The notes below the pieces were generated by a model. That model made no database searches. It was not told the origin of the DNA and was given only the letters and a program-made list of their open reading frames with translations. The position numbers and the translations under genes are program-made. Below, piece after piece: positions 16,200 to 25,244 of a DNA stretch of 53,499 bases (positions within the stretch are counted from its first letter, which is position 1; the number at the start of each line of letters is the position of its first letter). The stretch is from a virus, in the IMG/VR virus record IMGVR_UViG_3300042691_036629, positions 1 to 53,499 of that record; one strand, written 5' to 3'.

Positions 16200-17513
16200 T
16201 TAGCTTATTAAATAGTTAACTGCGTTTCTATAACGATAGTATAAATTCATTTCTTCTGAAACATTAAAGTCAATACTCATAAACAAACTACTAACAGTAG
16301 ATCCTCTTTTAGTTGCTTTTAAGAATGTTCTTTTTTTACCAAGTTTACGTGCTAAATCTGAGTTTCTGTAATAGATATTTATATCCTCTTCGAGTTGTTT
16401 TATATCACCTAAGTAAAAATCTATTTTATATGTTTGAGTTTGTGCTGATGTTTCATCCACATTTACTGATTTAGCAGTTACTATGTAACTTGTTCCAAAC
16501 TCCGAGAAAGGATTTATAACAAGTGGTATTTTATACCCACCACCCATAAAATAACTATAAGTACCTGAATCTATTTGAGTGTAATATTCTAAATTAACAG
16601 GATTGCCATTGACATATTTAACCATTTGAAACTTTATGTCATATAAATATGGACCGGTTGCTCCAGTCACCAACGGATTATTAGTAAATTTCATAGCAAC
16701 AACATTATTATAATAACTAAATGATAAGTAAGATTGGGTAGCAGATTCTACTGGACCTGAGTAAGTCATTGAAATATATTGATAATAATCAGTTTCTCTA
16801 TCTGTTAATACATCAATCTCTTCAATTTTACCAATAAAATTATCTTTACTTAAATTGAATGAGTATGTTTCTTTAACATAAGGATCTCTTGCGTAAGTTG
16901 TTATTAAATAATCTGATCCATGATCAATTGGTATAGTTGTTTTGTATGATGATTGTGTTAAATAACTCCAAGTACCAGATGATATTGAATGGTAATCAAA
17001 GAGGTCTATTGGACTTCTAGTTCCATTTTGAGATTGCCACTCAACTCTTTTAAGATCTATATTATATGTATTTGGGTTATCTATATTTATATAAAGGTCA
17101 TTGCTATAAGTAAATGAAATCTGAGATTGTGATCCAGATAATGAATAAGTTGATGTCAATGGACCTGAAAAAGTTAATGATAAATATTTAGGATCATCTG
17201 AGTAAACATCAAATCCATTCTGATAGACATTTTTTTGTTTATAAAATATTTTTAACTTTTGTTGTAAGGGTGTTATTGTTTGAAAGCAAATTGACTCCCA
17301 AGTAGCATTTTTCATTTCATTAACAGTTCTATAATTAGATACTTCAATATGATATCTAAGTAGTAGAGTTATTTTGAAATAATTATAATCACCTTTAGCT
17401 ACTATTTCATCTACCAATTTTTTATATTCCATAAAATTATCTCTACCTCCAATTGCTAAGGCATTGATAGTTCTATATATCTTGAATATTTTATTTTTTT
17501 CGTTTTTAGTCAT
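16200..17513 (-). CDS. probable structural protein with duplicated beta domain
   Basis: The 437-residue protein has an N-terminal helical region and two similar beta-rich units of about 110-120 residues. The first runs from KYLSLTFSGPLTSTYSLS to GSDYLITTYARD, the second from YISMTYSGPVESATQSYLS to GTSYIVTAKSV. Both contain (S/T)(F/Y)SGP and a (S)SGT(W/Y)SY turn. Ser/Thr/Tyr-rich beta duplication is typical of virion decoration or tail adhesin domains. It lies between the Skp-like gene and a leader-bearing gene nine bases away, in a minus-strand operon. Confidence 0.65.
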   Translation of the reverse strand: MTKNEKNKIFKIYRTINALAIGGRDNFMEYKKLVDEIVAKGDYNYFKITLLLRYHIEVSNYRTVNEMKNATWESICFQTITPLQQKLKIFYKQKNVYQNGFDVYSDDPKYLSLTFSGPLTSTYSLSGSQSQISFTYSNDLYINIDNPNTYNIDLKRVEWQSQNGTRSPIDLFDYHSISSGTWSYLTQSSYKTTIPIDHGSDYLITTYARDPYVKETYSFNLSKDNFIGKIEEIDVLTDRETDYYQYISMTYSGPVESATQSYLSFSYYNNVVAMKFTNNPLVTGATGPYLYDIKFQMVKYVNGNPVNLEYYTQIDSGTYSYFMGGGYKIPLVINPFSEFGTSYIVTAKSVNVDETSAQTQTYKIDFYLGDIKQLEEDINIYYRNSDLARKLGKKRTFLKATKRGSTVSSLFMSIDFNVSEEMNLYYRYRNAVNYLIS

Positions 17514-17522
17514 TATAAACTA

Positions 17523-18614
17523 TTATTGTTCTGGTGTAATTATTTTATCAATTTCAGCTACTTTATCTTTGTTTTCTTCTTTACTTATGAAATCAACATA
17601 ACTAGCAACTTTCTTAATATCATCTGGTTTTTTAGCTTTCAACTCACCTAATTTTTTAACTAAGTCTTCTTGTCCTTGAGCTTTAGCCTCTTCAAATTTA
17701 TAAGAGTCAACTTCTTCACCTTTTTCGTTAACAATTCTTTCTAAGGCTCCAGTTTCGTATTCTTTCATCGGATCTGGTTGACCTTTTCTTAAAATCTCGG
17801 TTAATTTAACTTTGTCTCCTTTTTTAACTTCACCAGCAATTTTTGCTAAAACTTCTTCTCCTTCATCGACTACTAATTTTTTACTACCAGATTTAACAAC
17901 TTGTATATATCCTGGATGTTTAGTTAATAAATCACCTGTTAATTTCTTAATTTCAATTTCAACATCACCCCAATCTAAAACAATGTTACCACCTTCAGAT
18001 TCTTCACCACCTTCAATTTTCTTTTCTTCTTTATATTTTTTGATTTGTTCATCAATATACTTGTCATCAGTAACTTTCTTTTTGAAGTCATCAACAATTG
18101 CTTTAATCTCAGCTACACGAGCAGCTTTCTTACCAGCTAAATCTTTAGCCGCTGCCACTTTTTTATCAAACTCCATTTTAAGTTCTGCCGCTTTTTGTTT
18201 AACCATACCTAACATTACACGACCAGCAATCATACCATCTTTGATAGCACCTTCGAGAATTAAATTAACATTAGACTCTTTAACAGCTTGAATTTCTTTA
18301 TCAATCTCAACACATTTTTCGTCAAATTCTTTATGAAATTGATCTATTATTTGATTAAGTATTCCTTCGTCTTCAGCTTTGTTTATATTGTCTGTTGTGG
18401 TTTTTAAAAGACTATCCAACATAGTAGTTAGTTTTTTCTTTAACTCTTCTCTTTTTAATCCTTTTTTGAAATCATCTTTTAGTGATTTAAAAGGAGCTGC
18501 TATACCACTTAAAAAGTTTTTAAATGCTCCTTTAGCAGCCGCTAATAAAGAACCTAAAAACTCCTCATTTATTTGACTATCTTTAAATTGTTGATAATTG
18601 TTAATTCTCTTCAT
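17523..18614 (-). CDS. leader-bearing, alanine/lysine-rich helical protein (virion-associated?)
   Basis: The 363-residue protein begins MKRINNYQQFKDSQINEEF, an extended form of the shared leader. It is followed by the small-residue hydrophobic helix LLAAAKGAFKNFLSGIAAPF (about 21-42). The remainder is mostly long helix with high Lys/Glu content, resembling scaffold or internal head proteins. A basic domain with GYIQVVKSGSKKLVVDEG lies around 235-255. It is the first gene of the 15.7-18.6 kb minus-strand operon. Confidence 0.7.
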   Translation of the reverse strand: MKRINNYQQFKDSQINEEFLGSLLAAAKGAFKNFLSGIAAPFKSLKDDFKKGLKREELKKKLTTMLDSLLKTTTDNINKAEDEGILNQIIDQFHKEFDEKCVEIDKEIQAVKESNVNLILEGAIKDGMIAGRVMLGMVKQKAAELKMEFDKKVAAAKDLAGKKAARVAEIKAIVDDFKKKVTDDKYIDEQIKKYKEEKKIEGGEESEGGNIVLDWGDVEIEIKKLTGDLLTKHPGYIQVVKSGSKKLVVDEGEEVLAKIAGEVKKGDKVKLTEILRKGQPDPMKEYETGALERIVNEKGEEVDSYKFEEAKAQGQEDLVKKLGELKAKKPDDIKKVASYVDFISKEENKDKVAEIDKIITPEQ

Positions 18615-18677
18615 AATAAATTTTTTGTTTTATAAACTATATATAAAATTCCACATATAAAAAATAAAATTTTTATC

Positions 18678-19142
18678 ATGAGTAATTATTTAAAAGATGT
18701 ATCAGAGTTTCATAAAACATTTGGAGCACCAATCTTAGATACACCACAAATACCATCTAAAGAAAGATGTGAGTTAAGAGTATCTTTATTACAAGAAGAA
18801 CTAAATGAATTAAAAGAAGCAATTGAGAAAGGAGATGTAGTTGAGGTTGCTGACGCACTTGCTGATATTCAGTATGTTCTTTCTGGAGCTGTTTTAGAGT
18901 TTGGGTTAGGTGAAAAATTTGATACTTTATTTGATGAAGTACAAAGAAGTAATATGAGTAAGGCTTGTACATCTCAACAAGAAGCAATTGAAACATTACT
19001 ACATTATAAACAAAAGGATGGTACTGAAGGTTTCTATAAAGAAGTTGATGGAAAATGGTTAGTTTATAGAACTGTTGATAACAAAGTTCTTAAATCTATT
19101 AACTACTCACCAGCAAACCTTTCTGATATAATTAATGGATAA
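18678..19142 (+). CDS. MazG-like nucleotide pyrophosphohydrolase
   Basis: The 154-residue all-alpha protein has the NTP-pyrophosphatase motif: EEL(N)E at 40-44 (EExxE) and E56-x-x-D59, in the helix VVEVADALADIQYVL that continues with D63. These acidic residues bind Mg2+ and the triphosphate. Such phage enzymes hydrolyse (d)NTPs to monophosphates, cleaning or shaping the nucleotide pool, and some are proposed to act on ppGpp. It overlaps the next start by eight bases and heads a plus-strand cluster. A second MazG-type domain is at 24218. Confidence 0.85.
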   Translation: MSNYLKDVSEFHKTFGAPILDTPQIPSKERCELRVSLLQEELNELKEAIEKGDVVEVADALADIQYVLSGAVLEFGLGEKFDTLFDEVQRSNMSKACTSQQEAIETLLHYKQKDGTEGFYKEVDGKWLVYRTVDNKVLKSINYSPANLSDIING

Positions 19143-19497
19143 AATTAATGGATATGTTATTCAAAAACTTAGAAATAAGTTAGAAATAATTAAAGAACAC
19201 GGTCAAGAATTGGATAATATAGATGAATTGATACAAAAAATAATTTATAATGAAGACTCAACTTATGGATTTAATGGATGGGGAACTTATGAGGTTATTT
19301 GGACCACGGACTATAAAAATCCAATTGCAATAAATAAAATGAGTGATGATTGTGTTATAGAAGAAACTAATTCTGGTTATATAGTAAAAGACCATCTTAA
19401 ATTCACAAAAATGTTATTTTGGTCACAGATAATTAGATTTGATATAGAAGAATGGAGAGAAGAAAGACTCAATTTAATATTAAATGAGAAAGTTTGA
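19135..19497 (+). CDS. hypothetical protein, 120 aa
   Basis: It starts inside the last codons of the MazG-like gene. Begins MDKINGYVIQKLRNKLEI and contains a tryptophan-rich strand pair (NGWGTYEVIWTTDY). It overlaps the next gene by 14 bases, so it is part of a coupled string. No family recognised. Confidence 0.65.
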   Translation: MDKINGYVIQKLRNKLEIIKEHGQELDNIDELIQKIIYNEDSTYGFNGWGTYEVIWTTDYKNPIAINKMSDDCVIEETNSGYIVKDHLKFTKMLFWSQIIRFDIEEWREERLNLILNEKV

Positions 19498-19756
19498 TTA
19501 TAAAAATCTTTTGGAGAGAGAGGCATTTGAATTAGGTGATTATTATGTTACTGGTTTAGATAGATTTAATGAGGGTGATATAGTTAAGATATATCAACAT
19601 ACTTATGTTAGATTATTAACATTTGATAAAAATGATGAACTATATGTAGTTCATCAAAATCAAATACATAAAAACTTTATAACAAAAAAACATTGGAGGG
19701 ATGAGCAAATTAATAGAATTATTGAAAAAGATGACAACAAAGAAACCGGTAATTAA
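19484..19756 (+). CDS. hypothetical protein, 90 aa
   Basis: A small alpha/beta protein with an SH3/KOW-like strand pattern (NEGDIVKIYQHTYVRLLTF). It overlaps the genes on both sides (14 and 56 bases). The unusually long 56-base overlap with the next frame makes either this C terminus or the next start uncertain. Confidence 0.6.
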   Translation: MRKFDYKNLLEREAFELGDYYVTGLDRFNEGDIVKIYQHTYVRLLTFDKNDELYVVHQNQIHKNFITKKHWRDEQINRIIEKDDNKETGN

Positions 19757-20066
19757 TAAGTCTAAAATTGAAAAAGAATTCAAGTCTTTTAAAAATAAGT
19801 TTCATGGTCAAAATAAGATATGGTTTGATGCTCTCCCGGAAAAAAAACAATTAGATCTTCTTTATGATTGGAAAGAGTATAAATGGGCTAATAAGAATAA
19901 CATAAGACGCACCAAAATTATTTCTAATGGATATTCAACAGTTAAAATCAAATCTTATCCTCCAAGTTTTAAGTATTTTATAATTGGTTGTAAGTCAACT
20001 TGGAAGTATAGAGTTAAAAAAGAAGATATGAGAGATAAAACAATTGATTTCTTACTCGGTAGATAA
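19701..20066 (+). CDS. hypothetical basic protein, 121 aa
   Basis: Lysine-rich, soluble. The start at 19701 overlaps the previous gene by 56 bases; an in-frame ATG at 19731 (MTTKKPVINK) would reduce this to 26 bases and may be the true start. Contains LDLLYDWKEYKWANKNNIRR. No family recognised. Confidence 0.6.
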   Translation: MSKLIELLKKMTTKKPVINKSKIEKEFKSFKNKFHGQNKIWFDALPEKKQLDLLYDWKEYKWANKNNIRRTKIISNGYSTVKIKSYPPSFKYFIIGCKSTWKYRVKKEDMRDKTIDFLLGR

Positions 20067-20129
20067 TTCAAAATTTATAAAATATTATTATTACATGTAG
20101 TAGGAGGTTATGATATAAATAATATATAA

Positions 20130-21200
20130 TTGATGATATGTAAATTATGTAACAACTCTTTCGGTAGACAAGGAGGATCTTTTAACAAACATTTATTAAA
20201 AGATCATAATATTGATAATTATAAAGATTATATCTTATTGGTTGATTATAACAACATACACCCATTATGTGATTGTGGTTGTAATGAAGAAACAACATAC
20301 TTTAATAATGAGTTTAAAAAGTTCAAACATGGACATAATAATTTTGTTAAAAGTATAGAAATTGAAAAAAATAGACCAATAGATGAAATTATTGGTTTGT
20401 ACAATAGTGGTAAAACTGGTCAAGAAATATCGAATTTGTTAAATATAGAAAAGTCTTATATATTTAAAATCATTAAAAAGTATTCAAATACTAGGGATAA
20501 TAGTAAGTGTAAATTAAAATATAAAATAGACGATAGTGTTTTTGAAAAAATCGATAGTGAAGAAAGTGCATATTGGTTAGGATTTTTATATGCTGATGGA
20601 TATTTAAATAAAGATAAAAATTCAATAACACTTTCTTTATCGGATAAAGATATAAATATTTTAGAGAAATTTAAGATTTTTTTGAAAAGTGATAAAAATA
20701 TTAGAAGAAATAAAAATAAGTCAAGTAAATTTGTAATAGAAAATAAAAAGATAACTAATGACTTGATAGATAAAGGTTTATTTCAAGCAAAAACGCATAT
20801 TATAAAATTTCCAAATTTAGAAGACCATTTAAAAAGACATTTCATAAGAGGATATTTTGATGGAGATGGTTGTATAACATATGGTAAAGAAATTAATAAA
20901 AATGCAATAGTTAGCATTGTTTCAAACATAAACTTTTTAAATGAAATTGACAATAATATAGATGTTAAATTTTATTATACAAAGAGACATAAGTATAAAG
21001 ATGATAAAATATTAACAATTTCATCTGGTGGTATATGTAATATAATGAAAATATATAGTTATTTATATAAAGAATCAAGTATTTATATGGATAGAAAAAA
21101 AAATAAATTTGATAAATGGTTTGAATACTACTTCGATAATACCAATCTTAGTAATAAAACCTTAAAAATAAAAAATAGTTTAGGATTATGGGGAAAATAA
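20130..21200 (+). CDS. LAGLIDADG homing endonuclease with zinc-finger and HTH modules
   Basis: The 356-residue protein has an N-terminal zinc-finger-like part (CKLCNNSF...H...H, then CDCGC), a helix-turn-helix around 88-115 (IIGLYNSGKTGQEISNLL) and two LAGLIDADG helices, WLGFLYADGYL (149-159) and FIRGYFDGDG (238-247). Two such helices in one chain make a monomeric homing nuclease. It overlaps the HAD gene start by 13 bases, as expected for a mobile gene settled in a tight intergenic space. A GGAGG sequence at 20103-20107 upstream is unusual for this genome and may have arrived with the element. Confidence 0.9.
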   Translation: MMICKLCNNSFGRQGGSFNKHLLKDHNIDNYKDYILLVDYNNIHPLCDCGCNEETTYFNNEFKKFKHGHNNFVKSIEIEKNRPIDEIIGLYNSGKTGQEISNLLNIEKSYIFKIIKKYSNTRDNSKCKLKYKIDDSVFEKIDSEESAYWLGFLYADGYLNKDKNSITLSLSDKDINILEKFKIFLKSDKNIRRNKNKSSKFVIENKKITNDLIDKGLFQAKTHIIKFPNLEDHLKRHFIRGYFDGDGCITYGKEINKNAIVSIVSNINFLNEIDNNIDVKFYYTKRHKYKDDKILTISSGGICNIMKIYSYLYKESSIYMDRKKNKFDKWFEYYFDNTNLSNKTLKIKNSLGLWGK

Positions 21201-21553
21201 TTTTATGTGATATTGACGGAACTATATGCTTTCCGGATATTAAAAATGAAGATTCACATCTTTATCCAACCGCTGAGGTTATAAAAGGTTCTAGAGAACA
21301 GTTAAACAAATGGTATGATGAAGGTCATCACATTACATTTTTTACTGCTAGAGAAGTTAAAGATAGAGATGTTACCATAAAATGGTTAGATGATAATGGT
21401 TTTAAATACCACGGTTTGATAACTGATAAACCAAGATGTATAAATCAAGATGATGAATACTTCTGGATTGATAATAGAAAGGTAAGAGGAATTACTTATG
21501 TCGGAAATTGGGGACCTCTTGTAGAAACAGTTGCGACAATAAAAACAATGTAA
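21188..21553 (+). CDS. HAD-superfamily phosphatase, 121 aa
   Basis: The DIDGT motif (D8-x-D10-G-T) is the nucleophile/acid pair of HAD phosphatases. The ITFFTAR stretch (about 50-56) is motif II, and a C-terminal DNRK region supplies the late acidic/lysine motifs. The small size fits minimal HAD enzymes acting on sugar phosphates or nucleotides. It sits next to glycosyltransferase-type genes, so a sugar or polynucleotide 3'-phosphate substrate is possible. Four bases separate it from the next gene. Confidence 0.8.
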   Translation: MGKIILCDIDGTICFPDIKNEDSHLYPTAEVIKGSREQLNKWYDEGHHITFFTAREVKDRDVTIKWLDDNGFKYHGLITDKPRCINQDDEYFWIDNRKVRGITYVGNWGPLVETVATIKTM

Positions 21554-21557
21554 AATA

Positions 21558-23276
21558 ATGAAAGAATTAGTAGTCATATTATCACACGCTGACACAACAG
21601 ATAAAGTTGATGTTCTTAAAGAATGCTTAGTCGAAATAAAAAAACAAAACTATCCGGTTTTGATTTCATCTCATATTGAAATTCCAAATGAAGTTAAAAA
21701 TGAGATTGATTATTTTGTTTATGATAAAGAAAATCCGTTAATCTATCATTGGGAATATCCTAACTTATCACATGTTTATATATGGCAGACTTATCCTGGT
21801 TATAGTCAAACTTATGCTGTTGAATATAATCACTCGTATGCTGTATTAAGATTGATAAAAAATGCTTTAGGTGTGGCATTGGTTAATGGATATGAAAAGG
21901 TTCATTTTGTTAATTATGATTATGTTTTATATGATTCTTATATTTTACAAAATCATTCAAATAAATTAAACGACTATGATCTATTTTCATATTACTATGA
22001 TAAGTTTGAACAAAATAGAGAACATATAAATACCGGTTTATTTTCAGCCAGAACTGAGCCTTTGTTTAACATTTTTAAGAATGTGAATTCGAAAGAGGAT
22101 TTTTTAAGATCTAACCAAGGTGTGTTTGAAAAGTATATGTATTATGAAACTATTAATAATGGTTTAACTATGGATAGAGAAGATCAAGAAATTTTATTAG
22201 CAACTCATAATCACATGAATAGTAAGTCAACATTGAAAAATGTTATTGATGATAAAATTCATGTTTATTTAACAAAAGAGAATAATACTGATAACTATTA
22301 TCTTTACATTAATTCAACTAAAGGTGATGTAATCAATGCCGAACTCACATTTAATGGTGAATTAAGAAATTGGAAACCTATTCCATACAAAGTTAATCTT
22401 CTTAGGCTAGCAAATGATAAACTATCATCTGGTATTAAGTTATATATTCCAGAATATGATTTCACTGATTATTATAACTTAGAATCACACCCAGCTAAGT
22501 GTGATATATCAGATCCATCATTAATACAAGAATTTGAAGATTGTGAATCAATTAATAGAAATGAAGATTTGAATGAAAAAAGTGTTTTATTAAATACAAC
22601 AGAATTAGAAATAAAATCATTTAAAGAGTTAAGTGAATTATATGGAACAGATAAAGTAACATATCATGGATATCATTTCTTTTATCCTAAATTTTTAGAA
22701 TCATTAAGAAATGATGAATTTAATATGTTGGAAATTGGATGGGGTTCTGGTTCGTCTGTTAAGGTTTGGAATGATTATTTCCCAAAATCTAATATATTTG
22801 TTATGGATATAGACATTGAGTACGTAGATGGTCGTCAAAAAGTTATAAAAGGTGATCAATCAAAACAAGAAGACTTAATTAGAATAAAAGAAGAAATAAA
22901 ATCTGCTAAATTCATAATAGATGATGGTAGTCATAATCCAATACATCAATTTAATACATTTACATATCTATTTAAAAATTTATTAGAACCGGGTGGAATT
23001 TATATAATTGAAGATATTGAACTTAGCTATTGGAACCCCGAATCATCATTATATGGTTATGAATCTGGATATTTTAATCTAGTTAATGGTTTTAAAAGTT
23101 TTCAAGAGATGATTAACTCTGAGTTTACAGGAGTTTCAAACTTTTTAGACATCTCTACCATAAATTATGGTCAAAACTGTATTATAATAACTAAAAGAAC
23201 AGATGAGGAAAAATCTTACTTTGAAAGATCTTATAGATTTTCAAATTGTATATCTAATATAAATCACCATGGATAA
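21558..23276 (+). CDS. glycosyltransferase-like domain fused to a SAM methyltransferase
   Basis: In the 572-residue protein the N-terminal ~340 residues begin with VVILSHADTTDKVDVLKECL and contain a VHFVNYDYVLY segment, the arrangement of a nucleotide-sugar glycosyltransferase with an acidic metal site (NYD). From about residue 355 the ELYGTDK...HGYHFFYPKFLESL and LEIGWGSGSS (about 391-400), IIDDGSHNPIHQ and PGGIYIIEDIELSYW motifs match the sugar O-methyltransferase family that includes CmcI/ElmMIII-type enzymes. A two-step sugar transfer and methylation is inferred, on virion glycans, phage DNA or the host surface. It overlaps folD by eight bases. Confidence 0.75.
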   Translation: MKELVVILSHADTTDKVDVLKECLVEIKKQNYPVLISSHIEIPNEVKNEIDYFVYDKENPLIYHWEYPNLSHVYIWQTYPGYSQTYAVEYNHSYAVLRLIKNALGVALVNGYEKVHFVNYDYVLYDSYILQNHSNKLNDYDLFSYYYDKFEQNREHINTGLFSARTEPLFNIFKNVNSKEDFLRSNQGVFEKYMYYETINNGLTMDREDQEILLATHNHMNSKSTLKNVIDDKIHVYLTKENNTDNYYLYINSTKGDVINAELTFNGELRNWKPIPYKVNLLRLANDKLSSGIKLYIPEYDFTDYYNLESHPAKCDISDPSLIQEFEDCESINRNEDLNEKSVLLNTTELEIKSFKELSELYGTDKVTYHGYHFFYPKFLESLRNDEFNMLEIGWGSGSSVKVWNDYFPKSNIFVMDIDIEYVDGRQKVIKGDQSKQEDLIRIKEEIKSAKFIIDDGSHNPIHQFNTFTYLFKNLLEPGGIYIIEDIELSYWNPESSLYGYESGYFNLVNGFKSFQEMINSEFTGVSNFLDISTINYGQNCIIITKRTDEEKSYFERSYRFSNCISNINHHG

Positions 23277-24153
23277 ATTATACAAAATACTAGACGGTAG
23301 AAAAGTATCTGATATAATGTTATCAGATGTAAAAGAAAAAATAAATTGTTTGTGTGAAAACAACGCAATCTCAAGACCGAGTATAGCAATTGTTATTGTT
23401 GGTAATAATCCAGCTTCTGAAACTTACGTTAAGGCTAAAATGAAAGCTTGTGAAAAAGCTGGAATAACCTCTAAACTAATAAGATTTGATGATACAATAA
23501 CAAACTTTGATCTTTATAATGAGATTATTAGACTTAATAAATCGAGTTTAGATGGTTTTATTGTACAACTACCACTACCAGATCATATAGATAAAGATGC
23601 TATTATACACGCTATTTCTCCTGATAAAGATATAGATGGTTTTCATCCACTTAACTTTGGTAAAATGGCTATTGGTCAACCATCTATGAGACCAGCAACA
23701 CCATATGGAATACTTAAATTAATTCAATACTACAATATTGAAACTAAAGGTAAACACGTTGTTGTCATAGGTCGTTCTAACTTAGTTGGTAAACCAATTT
23801 CAATTATGTTAGGTAATGACTTTGGTATAGGACGATCTACCGTTACATCTTGTGATATAAACACACCAAAAGAATTATTAAAAACACAAACAAGAATGGC
23901 TGATATAATTATTGTTGCTGTTGGTAAACCAAATCTACTTACAGCTGATATGGTTAAAGAAGGATCGGTTATTATTGATGTTGGTATCAATAGAACAGAA
24001 GATGGTAAACTAGTCGGAGATGTTGACTTTGAAAATGTTAGTAAAGTTGCCGGTTATATATCACCGGTTCCTGGTGGGGTTGGTCCAATGACCGTAGCCG
24101 GTCTTATTTTAAATACATTTGAATCTTGGAAGAAAAGAAACCTGATAAATTAG
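23269..24153 (+). CDS. folD: FolD: methylenetetrahydrofolate dehydrogenase/cyclohydrolase
   Basis: The 294-residue protein is full length for FolD and shows all signatures: YVKAKMKACEKAG with catalytic Lys, VQLPLPDHI, DKDIDGFHP, the Rossmann loop GRSNLVGKPIS, and the closing PVPGGVGPMT. It interconverts 5,10-methylene-THF and 10-formyl-THF, supplying one-carbon units for purines and, with thymidylate synthesis and DHFR, for dTMP. A DHFR lies at 27406 and an IMP-cyclohydrolase domain at 47010. Start codon overlaps the previous gene. Confidence 0.95.
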   Translation: MDKLYKILDGRKVSDIMLSDVKEKINCLCENNAISRPSIAIVIVGNNPASETYVKAKMKACEKAGITSKLIRFDDTITNFDLYNEIIRLNKSSLDGFIVQLPLPDHIDKDAIIHAISPDKDIDGFHPLNFGKMAIGQPSMRPATPYGILKLIQYYNIETKGKHVVVIGRSNLVGKPISIMLGNDFGIGRSTVTSCDINTPKELLKTQTRMADIIIVAVGKPNLLTADMVKEGSVIIDVGINRTEDGKLVGDVDFENVSKVAGYISPVPGGVGPMTVAGLILNTFESWKKRNLIN

Positions 24154-24154
24154 T

Positions 24155-24211
24155 ATGAACAATCACTTAACTAAAGAGGAATTGGAAAGATATAGAGAAA
24201 TACTTAAATAA
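24155..24211 (+). CDS. possible 18-aa peptide
   Basis: ATG one base after the folD stop, ending TAA six bases before the next gene, encodes MNNHLTKEELERYREILK. It is a neat amphipathic helix filling the gap between two genes. It is too short to be sure it is translated. Confidence 0.3.
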   Translation: MNNHLTKEELERYREILK

Positions 24212-24217
24212 ATTAAA

Positions 24218-25198
24218 ATGAATATAAACGATTATATTAAAGACTTATCAATTAAAGATAAGAAAACATTATCACAGAAAACATTAAAACTTGTAGAAGA
24301 AGTTGGTGAATTAGCAAGAGTTATTTTACCATACGATTCCGCTCATGGAACTAATCACAGATTCACTGATAGAGATGCTATCTTAGAAGAGTTGGTTGAT
24401 GTTTACTTAACAAACATATCTATCTCACACTCACTAGGTTTTACGGATGAAGAGTTTAATGATATGTTGATTAAGAAAAGTGAGAAATGGGGCTCTCTTC
24501 AAGCGAAAGAAGAACAAGCGACCTTCCCTCTGCCATTTGAGATACACGTTACTATTGGTATTGATGAATCTGATAACCTTGATAAAGTAATTGAGATAGA
24601 AAACTTCAAAAGTAATTGTAAAGAAATAGGTGTCAAACCAATTGTAATAGATTTAGAAATAAACGATGGTTCTATACTTAAAGATGTTATGACTAGTTCT
24701 AAACACTTTGGTGATAATAGAACGGCTTATGAAGAATCTGAAAGAATTTGTCAAGAATTAAGAAATAAAGGATATAAAGTTGTAAGAAACAAGATCGAAA
24801 CTGTGCCTTGGCATCCAGCAGCTCCAGTAATTTCAACAGGGAAAGAAATTGAAAATGGTTGTTACTTTGAAGCTCATATCGGAGTTATTATAAATAATGA
24901 TGAGAAGAGATCTCTTAACCATTTTGTAAATGATTTTCTTATGAATGATGAGAATGTTGAATTGAGTGGAACTGCTAAACTATCACAAAACTTTTTCAAG
25001 AAATGTGATAATGGCAAGTTCGTGAATATGTTAACATACAGAAGTAACAATTGTGGTAAAATAAAATTCTTAACCGAAATTGAAACAATAAAATATTTAC
25101 TTGATGAGTATTGTTATGAATATGAAAAAGTAGAAACAGAGTATGCAGTTTATGATACAAATGTTACTCACGATTCAAAATGGATATCAGGCAAATAA
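24218..25198 (+). CDS. MazG-like pyrophosphohydrolase with an extra C-terminal domain
   Basis: In this 326-residue protein residues 1-100 form a MazG-type helical domain with EEVGE (27-31) and E58-x-x-D61. Residues from about 105 form a different domain beginning FEIHVTIGID, then MTSSKHFGDNRTAYEESERI and TVPWHPAAP, with conserved-looking His, Lys and Trp. I cannot name this domain. A strand-rich start with an H-x-T element recalls 2H phosphoesterases, but a second H-x-(T/S) is not clear (EAHIGV comes closest). The fusion suggests a two-step nucleotide-processing enzyme. Confidence 0.75.
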   Translation: MNINDYIKDLSIKDKKTLSQKTLKLVEEVGELARVILPYDSAHGTNHRFTDRDAILEELVDVYLTNISISHSLGFTDEEFNDMLIKKSEKWGSLQAKEEQATFPLPFEIHVTIGIDESDNLDKVIEIENFKSNCKEIGVKPIVIDLEINDGSILKDVMTSSKHFGDNRTAYEESERICQELRNKGYKVVRNKIETVPWHPAAPVISTGKEIENGCYFEAHIGVIINNDEKRSLNHFVNDFLMNDENVELSGTAKLSQNFFKKCDNGKFVNMLTYRSNNCGKIKFLTEIETIKYLLDEYCYEYEKVETEYAVYDTNVTHDSKWISGK

Positions 25199-25244
25199 AA
25201 CTTTATATTTATTTTAAATATAAAATAAAAAATAATATTATTTA

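Noticed and set aside
17812-18291. 159-codon plus-strand frame opposite the leader-bearing helical gene
   Set aside because: Ser/Pro/Leu-rich product is the mirror of the Lys/Glu/Ala-rich real protein and has no start context of its own.
25202-25224. AT-only inverted repeat before the glycosyltransferase as a terminator
   Set aside because: The stem has no G-C pairs, so it is unlikely to be stable; such repeats are expected by chance in this composition.
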